Origin: Branchiibius hedensis
Lineage (GTDB): Bacteria > Actinomycetota > Actinomycetes > Actinomycetales > Dermatophilaceae
Reading direction: 5' to 3'
DNA: 64,000 nucleotides
Assembly (NCBI RefSeq): GCF_900108585.1
Contig: NZ_UESZ01000001.1
Span: forward strand, 3,224,001-3,288,000
The stretch's first letter is position 1, and the number at the start of each line of letters is the position of its first letter. The notes beneath the pieces are model-generated. The model searched no databases, was not told where the DNA came from, and saw nothing but the letters and a program-made list of their open reading frames with translations. A program made the translations under genes and the position numbers. Positions 42,162 through 49,320 of the stretch are shown here, piece by piece.

Positions 42162-42989
42162 GTGAGTGAATCAGCTGCTCTCACGAGCCTTTCCGCCATT
42201 GCAGAGGTGGGTGCGGCTGTTTCGTCCTGTGCTGCCGAGGCCGCAAGTCTTGACACCCAGGTGCGCGGACGGGTTCAGGATGTCCTGGAGGAGCTAGCGG
42301 TCCGCCATCGGCAATTCAACGAGGTGGCGGCCGAGGGTACGACACGCGGACGCGTCCGGCGCGAGTCCGCCCAGGACTTCGAACATGCTTTTCGCCATGT
42401 TCAGGAGGCCGTTCGGGTGTGGGAGGCTGCCCGGATCCGATGGCAAGTTGAGGAGCGGGAGGCAGTCGATCGTGTCCAATCGCGAATTGCTGCCGCAGGC
42501 GTGCGGGTGGAGGACTACCTGCGGATGGTGTCCGGTGCAGCGGGCTGCGTGAGCCGCGGAGCGGGTGCAAGCTCAGGTGGTGGAAGCGGTTCCGCTGCCG
42601 AATCCGTTGTGCTGCCAGCCGGTTTCGAAATGATCTCGGTGGACGCGATGGCGATCGAGGGCATCCACGGCGACGCCGATTTCCGCCCGTCGAGTCCCGC
42701 TTCCGATATGCGGTGGGCAGTGCGCGCCGTTCAGGAAGTGGTTTTGCCGACGCTGTTGGCAGGTGGTGGCCGGGAAGAGCTCGCGACGAGAGACGCGGTC
42801 GAGGGGCGCAATGGGAATCGGAGTTACGCGGCGACGTACGACGGGTTCTTTGGCTCCGATGCGCCGGTGGTTGAGCGGCTGGCTGACGGATCGTTCAGCG
42901 TGACCAACGGACGGCACCGTGGTTGGTGCGCGCAGCAACTTGGTATCGCGACCATCCCCGCACGAGTCCTCGCAGGCAGCAGGGGCTGA
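42162..42989 (+). CDS. helical protein with C-terminal ParB/sulfiredoxin-like motif, T7SS-effector-like
   Basis: This is a 275-residue protein of unknown function. Residues 1-125 are predicted long helices (Ala/Glu/Arg-rich, WxG-protein-like). A Ser/Gly linker lies near 135-145. The C-terminal domain ends in a motif VTNGRHRGWCAQQLGIATIP, which recalls ParB/sulfiredoxin-type folds (NGRHR-x-A-x-x-LG-x-x-x-IPA) found in proteins beside type VII genes. It starts at a GTG that overlaps the FtsK-like stop by 8 nt, so the two are coupled. It may be a substrate or effector; this is inference. Confidence 0.6.
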   Translation: MSESAALTSLSAIAEVGAAVSSCAAEAASLDTQVRGRVQDVLEELAVRHRQFNEVAAEGTTRGRVRRESAQDFEHAFRHVQEAVRVWEAARIRWQVEEREAVDRVQSRIAAAGVRVEDYLRMVSGAAGCVSRGAGASSGGGSGSAAESVVLPAGFEMISVDAMAIEGIHGDADFRPSSPASDMRWAVRAVQEVVLPTLLAGGGREELATRDAVEGRNGNRSYAATYDGFFGSDAPVVERLADGSFSVTNGRHRGWCAQQLGIATIPARVLAGSRG

Positions 42990-42993
42990 GCAG

Positions 42994-43236
42994 GTGAGCG
43001 GCCCGTTGCACGATCTGATCGAACGTCTCGTTGACGCTACCGGCAGGCGCAATCTGCAAGTGAACATGGCCGGTCAGGAGTGGCAGGACGTCGTGTTCCG
43101 GCGGATTAATCATCAGCATCTCGATCCCCTTACCGTCGCCGACCGTAGGTACTTCCAGGCCCTGAACGAGCTTGACGCCGCACTTGAGCAGGCTCGCCGG
43201 CAGTTGGAGAGCTACGACAACGAAGAGTGGAGATAG
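42994..43236 (+). CDS. small helical protein of the FtsK/WXG100 cluster
   Basis: This is an 80-residue protein starting at GTG (MSGPLHDLIERLVDATGRRN). It is rich in charged residues and ends in a heptad-like helix (LNELDAALEQARRQLE). It is not recognised. The 5' end lies 4 nt after the preceding stop and the WXG100-like gene starts 7 nt downstream, so it belongs to the operon. Its size and helical content would suit a chaperone or a second WXG-like partner. Confidence 0.6.
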   Translation: MSGPLHDLIERLVDATGRRNLQVNMAGQEWQDVVFRRINHQHLDPLTVADRRYFQALNELDAALEQARRQLESYDNEEWR

Positions 43237-43243
43237 GAACCAA

Positions 43244-43507
43244 ATGGCTCAAGTCAACGCCAACCCGAATGATCTGCGGGCTTTGGCCGACAAAACCCAC
43301 CGTGCTGCGCAGGACATCCAACAGGCCGTCGCGAGTGTGACCCGCGCCTTGGCCCAGGCGCAATGGGAAGACACCCAGCGCCGCAAGTTCGAGGATCAGT
43401 TGCGGGTCCTGCAACAGGCCGCCAGTTCCTTCAATCGCCAAGCCCAGGAATCGGTCCCGTGGCTGCGCCGCAAGGCCGGCGAACTCGAACGGTTCTTGAA
43501 CTCATGA
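43244..43507 (+). CDS. WXG100-superfamily protein
   Basis: This is an 87-residue, almost wholly helical protein, beginning MAQVNANPNDLRALADKTHR. The central turn ALAQAQWEDTQRRKF holds the Trp in the place of the WXG motif (here W-E-D), and the second helix runs to the end. WXG100 proteins form helical hairpin dimers and are substrates of type VII secretion. The C-terminal YxxxD/E export signal is not evident. ATG at 43244 follows TAGGAA. It overlaps the next gene by 4 nt (ATGA). Confidence 0.75.
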   Translation: MAQVNANPNDLRALADKTHRAAQDIQQAVASVTRALAQAQWEDTQRRKFEDQLRVLQQAASSFNRQAQESVPWLRRKAGELERFLNS

Positions 43508-44523
43508 ACCTCGACCTCGATCCGCGCGTCAGTACCGTCCAGAACTGGGTCTACCGGCAACGCGCGAAGCGCTTGGGCGTAGGTCTCGCGTCCTTCGCCG
43601 TTCTGGTGGGGGTTGTCCCCTGGCCGATCGGATACCTCGGGCGCGCTAAGCTGGGCTGGCGGCCGGACCTACCCGGTGCGTACGACGCGGGCACTGCCTT
43701 GTCGGCGTACCTGATCGGCCTTGCAGCAGTGTTGGTCCCGGTGTCCATCGTCATTGTCGTCGCTGCAGTCTTGCGCCGCAGGTTCGTGTGGATGCTGGCT
43801 GCGGTCCTTGCACTGGGTGTTGCGGCCACTTCGTTCGTTTCTGGTCTGGACCGCAAGCCCGCAGAGTACGCGAACGGCATGCCCCTCGGATGCGGATCGC
43901 AACAGACATTCGACGTCGGAAGTCCCAAAGAGGTGCACGTATTACTCCTGGATGCCCAGGATGCGGGGTGCTCGTCTATGGTTACGTGGAGTGGCACCCA
44001 GATTGTGTCGCAGGACCCGATTGGCAACGACTTCAACGGACTCTCGCTTGATAGTGGCTCGTCAAGTCCAGGAGTCGGCCACTATGTCATGGCGACCGTG
44101 GATCCGGTCGGGCGGGACTCGAACGCCCAGACCGGAACAATCATGGTGTGGAGCGTTTCGCAGCACAAGGTGTGGGCGGCCATCCGCCCGGAGGTTCCGT
44201 TGACCATGGGAACGGACCGTTCAGTGGGCCGGTCTAATTTTTTTGCTGACGCGCTGGGGTCGCACATCGTTTATGCCACCACCCAATCGGGGGTGGGGGT
44301 TGTCCAGGCGTACGACGTTGACAAGCGCAAGATCGACTGGACAGCTAGCTGTCCAGAGGGGACGACGCTGCTGCAGTGGGTGCCGAACTCTCAGCAGGAG
44401 TTCGGCACAGGACCGTCCGGACCAGTCATCTCGTGTATCCGCAACGGCACCCAGCTGCAGACGTGGAGCCTCGACATCGCGACCGGCAACCTCGGCTCCA
44501 TAGTTGAGGATCGCACCTGGTAG
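43504..44523 (+). CDS. three-helix membrane protein with extracytoplasmic beta-rich domain
   Basis: This is a 339-residue protein. Membrane segments lie at about residues 27-47 (LASFAVLVGVVPWPIGYL), 63-88 (AYLIGLAAVLVPVSIVIVVA) and 93-112 (FVWMLAAVLALGVAATSFVS). About 225 C-terminal residues follow with four Cys and beta-propeller-like repeats (VVQAYDVDKRKIDWTASC). The layout suits a membrane component for a WXG100 secretion-like system. The gene overlaps the WXG100-like gene, so it is in the same operon. The family is not recognised. Confidence 0.7.
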   Translation: MNLDLDPRVSTVQNWVYRQRAKRLGVGLASFAVLVGVVPWPIGYLGRAKLGWRPDLPGAYDAGTALSAYLIGLAAVLVPVSIVIVVAAVLRRRFVWMLAAVLALGVAATSFVSGLDRKPAEYANGMPLGCGSQQTFDVGSPKEVHVLLLDAQDAGCSSMVTWSGTQIVSQDPIGNDFNGLSLDSGSSSPGVGHYVMATVDPVGRDSNAQTGTIMVWSVSQHKVWAAIRPEVPLTMGTDRSVGRSNFFADALGSHIVYATTQSGVGVVQAYDVDKRKIDWTASCPEGTTLLQWVPNSQQEFGTGPSGPVISCIRNGTQLQTWSLDIATGNLGSIVEDRTW

Positions 44524-44666
44524 GCGCATACGAGTCGACATCGGTCTGTTCCGTCGTCGGTGAAGTCAATCGTTGCACCCGGACTGTACCCGACAATAGT
44601 GCAGTGGAGTCAGCGTCGTGCCACTCGATGCGACATCTGGAATTCCGTCACCCTGACGCAGAGATC

Positions 44667-44802
44667 TCAACTACCTGGCGCCCAAGCCCGGTGGTTCCGG
44701 TGGGCGTCGACCATCCAGGCGTTGACGACGTCCATCTCGGGTTCGTCGCGCACCGCGAGGTCGCCGTTGAGCAACCCGGCCAGTCGGGAACGGGCCGAGT
44801 CG
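44667..44802 (-). pseudogene. C-terminal remnant of a predicted nucleotidyltransferase
   Basis: Only 45 codons remain, cut at the 5' side by IS256 copy 2. The fragment reads RSRLAGLLNGDLAVRDEPEM, then DVVNAWMVDAHRNH. It aligns closely with the C-terminus of the intact nucleotidyltransferase at 55489-56283 but is clearly diverged, so it is a paralogue and not a recent copy. The 143 bp between it and the preceding cluster hold nothing recognisable. Confidence 0.8.
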
Positions 44803-46194
44803 GGGTCCGTCTGATTCTTTGTGTAAGTGGCATCGGCTAGTTCAGACCTAGGCGGTCGCCGTAGGTCATGGATAGTACGTTCAGGATGTTCTTCCAGCCG
44901 GCGATCTGCCCGGTGGGGTTGGGTCGGTTCTTCTGCCGCTCCAACACCGCGAGGTAGAGCACCTTCAACGCGGATTGCTCGTCCGGGAAATGGCCCCGTC
45001 GACGTGTCGCTGCCCGGAACCGGGCGTTCAACGACTCGATCCCGTTGGTCGTATAGATCAGTTTGCGGACCTCGACAGGGAAGTCCAGGAACGGGATGAA
45101 CTCGGTCCAGGAGTTGCGCCACATCCGCACCATCGCCGGATACAGCGGTTCCCACTGCTGCGCGAAGGTCTCGAACTCGGTTTCGGCCGCCGCCAGCGAC
45201 GGGGCGGTGTAGATCCGCTTGAGGTCGCGGGTGATGGCCTGCCAGTACTTCTTGGAGGCGTACCGCAGACTGTTGCGGACCAAATGCACCACACACGTTT
45301 GCACCGTGGCGGCCGGCCAGGTCGCCGTGATCGCCTCGGGCAAGCCTTTGAGGCCGTCGCAGCACACGATGCACGCATCGAGGATGCCACGATTCTTCAA
45401 GTCCGACAGCATGTTCATCCACTGCTTGGCTCCTTCCCCACCCGATGGGCCGACCCACAACCCCAGGACATCGCGGAAACCGTTGAGGTCTATACCGATT
45501 GCCACATACACCGGACGGTTCGCGACCGTCCCTTCGCGGACCTTCAGCACGATCGCGTCGATCAGGATCACCGGGTAGATCGCGTCCAACGGACGCGCCG
45601 ACCACGCCTTCATGTCACCCAGGACCTGGTCGGTGACCCGCGAGACCAGGTCCCGGGAAACATCGGTGTCGTACACCTGGGACAGGTGAGCGGCGATGTC
45701 CCCGGTGGTCATGCCCTTCGCGTACAGCGAAATCACGGCCTCATCGAACCCGGCCAGGCGGCGCTGGTGCTTGGGCACGATCTGCGGTTCGAACGTGCCG
45801 GCCCGATCCCGCGGAACCTGGATCTGCACGTCCCCGATCTCGGTGCGCACCGTCTTGGGGCTGGAGCCATTGCGGGAGTTGCCGCCATCGCGGCCGTTGA
45901 CCGCGTGCTTGTCATACCCCAGGTGGGCGCTCATCTCGGCCTCCAGGGCTGCCTGCAGGACCCGCCGCGTCAGCGTCGTCAACAACCCACCCTCACCGGT
46001 CAAAGCGACCTGCCGCTCGACCGCCGAAGCGACCAGCTGCTGCGCCAGATCATCAACGTCAACCGACTCGGCCGACGACCTCGCCACCAACTCACCATGC
46101 GCTTGCTCATCAGACATGACGCGATCTTCCTTCCGCCCCAGCCAAAGCCAGGGACGTCACGCCAAGCCACTTACACAAAGTTTCGGACAGACCC
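44803..46194 (-). mobile_element. IS256-family element copy 2 (no target duplication)
   Basis: This 1392-bp element has the same ends as copy 1. The flanking octamers differ (CCGAGTCG on the left, GCTGGTCG on the right), so the two sides were not a single target. Recombination between IS copies has probably brought the nucleotidyltransferase remnant next to the truncated quinoprotein gene. It is in the same orientation as copy 1, 7.06 kb away. Confidence 0.93.
44837..46117 (-). CDS. IS256-family transposase (second copy)
   Basis: The 426-residue protein is identical to that of copy 1, with the same DDE positions (LIDAIVLKVREG, CCDGLKGLPEAI, TTNGIESLN). The identity shows recent transposition or gene conversion. 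A very long frame on the opposite strand that runs on into the dehydrogenase is spurious. Confidence 0.96.
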   Translation of the reverse strand: MSDEQAHGELVARSSAESVDVDDLAQQLVASAVERQVALTGEGGLLTTLTRRVLQAALEAEMSAHLGYDKHAVNGRDGGNSRNGSSPKTVRTEIGDVQIQVPRDRAGTFEPQIVPKHQRRLAGFDEAVISLYAKGMTTGDIAAHLSQVYDTDVSRDLVSRVTDQVLGDMKAWSARPLDAIYPVILIDAIVLKVREGTVANRPVYVAIGIDLNGFRDVLGLWVGPSGGEGAKQWMNMLSDLKNRGILDACIVCCDGLKGLPEAITATWPAATVQTCVVHLVRNSLRYASKKYWQAITRDLKRIYTAPSLAAAETEFETFAQQWEPLYPAMVRMWRNSWTEFIPFLDFPVEVRKLIYTTNGIESLNARFRAATRRRGHFPDEQSALKVLYLAVLERQKNRPNPTGQIAGWKNILNVLSMTYGDRLGLN

Positions 46195-47587
46195 GCTGGT
46201 CGTCGACGGCGTCATGTTCGTGACCGGCTGGGACGGCTGGCTGTGGGCGCTCGATGCGACCACGGGTGAGCAGCTGTGGCGCTACAAGCACGCCGTGCCG
46301 TTCGACATCACGCTGTGCTGCGCCAACGTCAACCGCGGTTGCGCGGTGGCCAACGGCAAGGTCTACATGGTCACCCAGAACGCCCAGTTGCTGTGCCTCG
46401 ACGCCACCAACGGTGACAAGGTCTGGCAGCGTGCGATCGGTGACGTCCGCGCAGGAGAGAGCGCCTCGCTGGCTCCCCTGGTCATCAAGGACACCCTGAT
46501 CACCGGTTCCGCCGGTGGTGAGTACGGCGTCCGCGGTCACATCGACTGCTGGGACCTGGAGACCGGCGACCACAAGTGGCGCACCTACACCATCCCCAAG
46601 CCCGGCGAGCCGGGCTCGGAGACCTGGCCCGACGACGGCGAGGCCTGGGCGCGCGGTGGCGGCAACCACTGGGTCACCGGCACCTACGACCCGGAGTTGA
46701 ACCTGTACTACGCGGGTACCGGTAACCCGGCACCGGACTTCGACGGTGAGGTGCGTGAGGGCGACAACCTCTACACCGACAGCGTCGTGGCGCTCGATGC
46801 CGACACCGGCGAGATCAAGTGGCACTACCAGTTCACCCCGCACGACCTGTGGGACTACGACTCCACCATGGAGATGACGCTGTTCGAGCGGGACGGCAAG
46901 AAGCTGATGGCCCACTTCGACAAGAACGGCTACATGTTCGTGCTCGACCGGACCAACGGCGAGTTGCAGCACGTGACCCCGTTCGTCGACCGCATCGACT
47001 GGGGCGTCATCACCCGTGACGGCAAGGTGACGGCTCGTAAGTACCCGGACAAGGAAGGCGAGCCGGTGCACTTCTTCCCCGGCCCGGCCGGTGCGAAGGA
47101 ATGGACGCACGCGGCGTACAACCCGAACCACGACCTGTTCTACGTTCCGGTTGCCGACGTGGGCGCCACGGCTACCCGCCGCCGCCGCGAGTTCAAGGAA
47201 GGCATGCCCTACTGGGGTGCCGCCGTTGAGGTCGACATCGACAACATGGCCGGTTCGGTCAGCGCGTTCGACTCGCACGGCGAGGAGAAGTGGCGCTACC
47301 GGATGGACATGCCGATGGCGGCATCGGTGCTGTCCACCGAAGGCAACCTGGTCTTCGCAGGCAAGCCCACGGGTGAGTTCATGGCCTTCCACGCCGAGAC
47401 CGGCGAGAAGCTGTGGGAATTCCAGTGCGGCAGCGGGCACCACAGCAGCCCGATGACCTACGAGGTGAACGGCAAGCAGTACGTCGCGGTTCCGGTCGGC
47501 TGGGGTGGGTGGCTCGAGGGCATCATCCCGGGCATGTCCGCCCAGGGCCACGGTGCGTCACTCATCGCGTTCGAGCTGTCGGACTGA
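46195..47587 (+). pseudogene. PQQ-dependent alcohol/methanol dehydrogenase, 5' end removed by IS256
   Basis: About 464 residues of an eight-bladed quinoprotein remain; full proteins have 570-600, so the signal peptide and first blade are missing. The vicinal disulfide TLCCANVNRG is present, as are the metal ligands Glu (GGEYGVRG), Asn (GTGNPAP) and the catalytic Asp in HDLWDYD. The second Asp two residues later is the mark of lanthanide-dependent XoxF-type enzymes. Tryptophan-docking repeats (ALDATTGEQLWRY) occur in each blade. The usual start is gone; the first internal ATG is 46214. It heads the PQQ gene cluster. Confidence 0.88.
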
Positions 47588-47629
47588 CCCAACAGCTATC
47601 CATCTTCGAATCAATAAAGAGAGGTTCTC

Positions 47630-48136
47630 ATGGGATTTCTAGCTCTGGGGATTGACAGTTTCATCGCGTGCCTCGCCGTGGGTGCGCTCATCACCGGCAA
47701 GGCGCGGTTCGCCTACGCCGCACTGTTCGGCATCGCCGATGGTGGCGCGTTCCTGCTCGGAACCGCGCTGCACTGGGAGATGTCCGAAGAGGTTGCCACC
47801 TTTGTGTCGTCGGCTGCGCTGATCGCTCTGGGTGTCTACCTGATCGCGGTGGCGGTCCTTTCGCGGAAGGTTGCCAACACCCGCTACGTCTGGGCCCTGC
47901 CGTTCGCGCTGACCCTGGACAACATCAGCTTCGGGCTGGTCGACGGCACCTCGTCGGTCGCGGTCTCGTTCTTCGAGCAGCTGGTGTCCAGCACCCTGCT
48001 GGCCATGGCCGGTCTGCTCGTGAGCGCTGCGATCGTCCGCGCCGTTCCGAAGCTGAACCAGAACCGCATCCTCACCTCAGGAATCGCTGGAGCCGCGGCA
48101 ATCGTCGCGGTGCCGGTCCTGCTGCGCCTTGGCTGA
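47630..48136 (+). CDS. MntP-like membrane transporter
   Basis: This is a 168-residue protein with about five or six membrane helices. Two internally related halves carry acidic motifs ALGIDSFIACLAVGA and LTLDNISFGLVDG, the pattern of MntP/LysE-superfamily metal exporters with a conserved Asp in each half. It lies 42 nt after the dehydrogenase and 49 nt before pqqA, with AGAGAGG before the ATG, so it is in the same transcription unit. A link to metal supply or PQQ export is possible but only inferred. Confidence 0.7.
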   Translation: MGFLALGIDSFIACLAVGALITGKARFAYAALFGIADGGAFLLGTALHWEMSEEVATFVSSAALIALGVYLIAVAVLSRKVANTRYVWALPFALTLDNISFGLVDGTSSVAVSFFEQLVSSTLLAMAGLLVSAAIVRAVPKLNQNRILTSGIAGAAAIVAVPVLLRLG

Positions 48137-48185
48137 CCAACCCCGGTCTGCCATTACGAAGAGATAACAGAAAGAGAGGCACAAC

Positions 48186-48281
48186 ATGAAGACTGCAACG
48201 CAGAAATGGGAAGCCCCCGTGATCACCGAGATCCGGGTGTCCGCTGAAGTGACCGCCTACGTCGCGACGCTGGACAAGTAA
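48186..48281 (+). CDS. pqqA: PQQ precursor peptide PqqA
   Basis: This 31-residue peptide is too short for normal gene callers. It starts MKTATQKWEAPVITEI and continues with SAEVTAYVATLDK. The motif E-V-T-x-Y gives the Glu21 and Tyr25 that PqqE crosslinks to begin PQQ synthesis. The KWEAP-x-x-x-EI part resembles PqqA of methylotrophs. An AGAGAGG ribosome site lies before the ATG. It is followed by a strong hairpin and then pqqC. Confidence 0.93.
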   Translation: MKTATQKWEAPVITEIRVSAEVTAYVATLDK

Positions 48282-48298
48282 CAACAGCCTTCCCCGCG

Positions 48299-48336
48299 TG
48301 CGGGTGCCGAGCCGTCGAGACGGTTCGGCACCCGCA
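48299..48336 (+). terminator. 16-bp hairpin between pqqA and pqqC
   Basis: Arms of 16 nt pair with one G-T and enclose a 6-nt loop. There is no T tract. A partial terminator or mRNA stabiliser here would let pqqA, whose product is consumed stoichiometrically, be made in excess over the enzymes, as known for other pqq operons. Confidence 0.65.
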
Positions 48337-48362
48337 CCAGGCACGTGATCAAAGGAGCAACC

Positions 48363-49055
48363 ATGACGACGACGCTGACGCCCGACGAGTTCGAACAGGC
48401 GCTCCGTTCTCACGCCAAGCAGTACCACAGCGAGCACCCCTTCCATCAGCGGATGAACGAGGGCCAGTCCACGCCGGAGGAGATCCGCGGCTGGGTCGCG
48501 AACCGCTTCTACTACCAGCTGAACATCCCCCGTAAAGACGGAGCGATCATCAGCAACTGTCCGGACCGGGAGGTTCGGCGCCGCTGGGTACAACGCATCA
48601 TCGATCACGACGGCACCGCCGAAGGCAACGGCGGCATCGAGTCGTGGCTGCGGCTCGGCGAAGGCTCTGGGTTGACCCGCGAGGAGATGGAAGACCAACG
48701 GCACATCGTGCCGGGCGTCCGGTTCGCGGTCGATGCCTACGTCACGTTCACCCGGACCAAGCCGTGGGTCGAGGCCGTCGCGTCCTCCCTGACCGAACTG
48801 TTCGCACCGGACCTGATGGCCCACCGGCTGGCCGCCTTCGAGAAGTACTACACCTGGATCGACCCGGATGCGCTGGCGTACTTCCGCGCCCGGCTCACCC
48901 AGGCGCCGCGCGATTCCGAACACGGCCTGGAGATCGTCCGCAAGCATTGCGTGACCCCCGACACCCAGGCGGCCGCGCTGGCCGCACTGTCCTTCAAATG
49001 TGATGTGCTGTGGAGCATGCTCGACGCCATCGACCAGGCTTATGGCCGTCACTGA
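48363..49055 (+). CDS. pqqC: pyrroloquinoline-quinone synthase PqqC
   Basis: This 230-residue cofactor-free oxidase performs the final ring closure and eight-electron oxidation. PqqC sequence is recognisable in HPFHQRMNEGQSTPEEIRGW, NRFYYQLNIPRKDGAIISNC and RRRWVQRIIDHDG, all rich in the active-site His, Tyr and Arg. The ATG at 48363 follows AAAGGAG. It overlaps pqqD by 14 nt. Confidence 0.95.
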   Translation: MTTTLTPDEFEQALRSHAKQYHSEHPFHQRMNEGQSTPEEIRGWVANRFYYQLNIPRKDGAIISNCPDREVRRRWVQRIIDHDGTAEGNGGIESWLRLGEGSGLTREEMEDQRHIVPGVRFAVDAYVTFTRTKPWVEAVASSLTELFAPDLMAHRLAAFEKYYTWIDPDALAYFRARLTQAPRDSEHGLEIVRKHCVTPDTQAAALAALSFKCDVLWSMLDAIDQAYGRH

Positions 49056-49320
49056 GCTGATGGGTGTCCCACGGCTCGCACCGCACGTCCGGATGAGGTA
49101 CGACGCCGCGCGCGGCCAGCATGTGCTGCTGTCGCCGGAGCGGATCGTGGTCGTCAACCAGACCGCGGCGGCAGTGCTGGAGCTGTGTGACGGATCCCGC
49201 GCCGTCGAAGACATCGTCGTCGAGCTGCGCAGCCGCTACGACGAGGTGTCCGAGGACGACGTACGCGGCTTGTTGGACGAGCTGACCGCCAAGCGCTGCG
49301 TGGAGACCACTGATGGATAG
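49042..49320 (+). CDS. pqqD: PQQ peptide chaperone PqqD
   Basis: This is a 92-residue RiPP-recognition (RRE) protein that delivers PqqA to PqqE. The family sequence is RLAPHVRMRYDAARGQHVLL, then PERIVVVNQTAAAVLELCDG. ATG at 49042 (inside pqqC) is chosen; ATG at 49060 would give a protein six residues shorter. The 3' end overlaps pqqE by 8 nt. Confidence 0.93.
   Translation: MAVTELMGVPRLAPHVRMRYDAARGQHVLLSPERIVVVNQTAAAVLELCDGSRAVEDIVVELRSRYDEVSEDDVRGLLDELTAKRCVETTDG

Larger units (their letters stand above)
37935..42169 (+). pseudogene. FtsK/EccC-type triple-ATPase gene, split by IS481
   Basis: The two parts (37935-38194 and 39301-42169) rejoin exactly in frame when IS481 and one 6-bp target copy are removed, restoring about 1040 residues. 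The N-terminus is helical. A degenerate FtsK-like domain (VVVDFDHRGGFITGDYNA) comes first. A canonical domain follows with Walker A VAGVPGSGKSVWLH and Walker B VLLVMDEFQKLF, and then a third degenerate domain. Three tandem domains of which one is canonical recall the EccC/EssC motors of type VII secretion, but no membrane segment is present. GTG at 37935 is the best start. Confidence 0.85.

Noticed and set aside
39146-42169. FtsK-like gene starting inside the IS481 transposase
   Set aside because: That start belongs to another frame of the transposase. The in-frame join across the target duplication shows the gene really began at 37935.
36342-46194. Composite transposon made of the two IS256 copies around the FtsK cluster
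   Set aside because: Copy 1 has its own perfect 8-bp duplication and the outer flanks do not match, so the pair did not move as one unit.
44975-47587. 870-codon plus-strand frame spanning IS256 copy 2 and the dehydrogenase
   Set aside because: The first part is only the antisense of the transposase. The continuous frame is an accident of high GC; the true dehydrogenase 5' end is missing.
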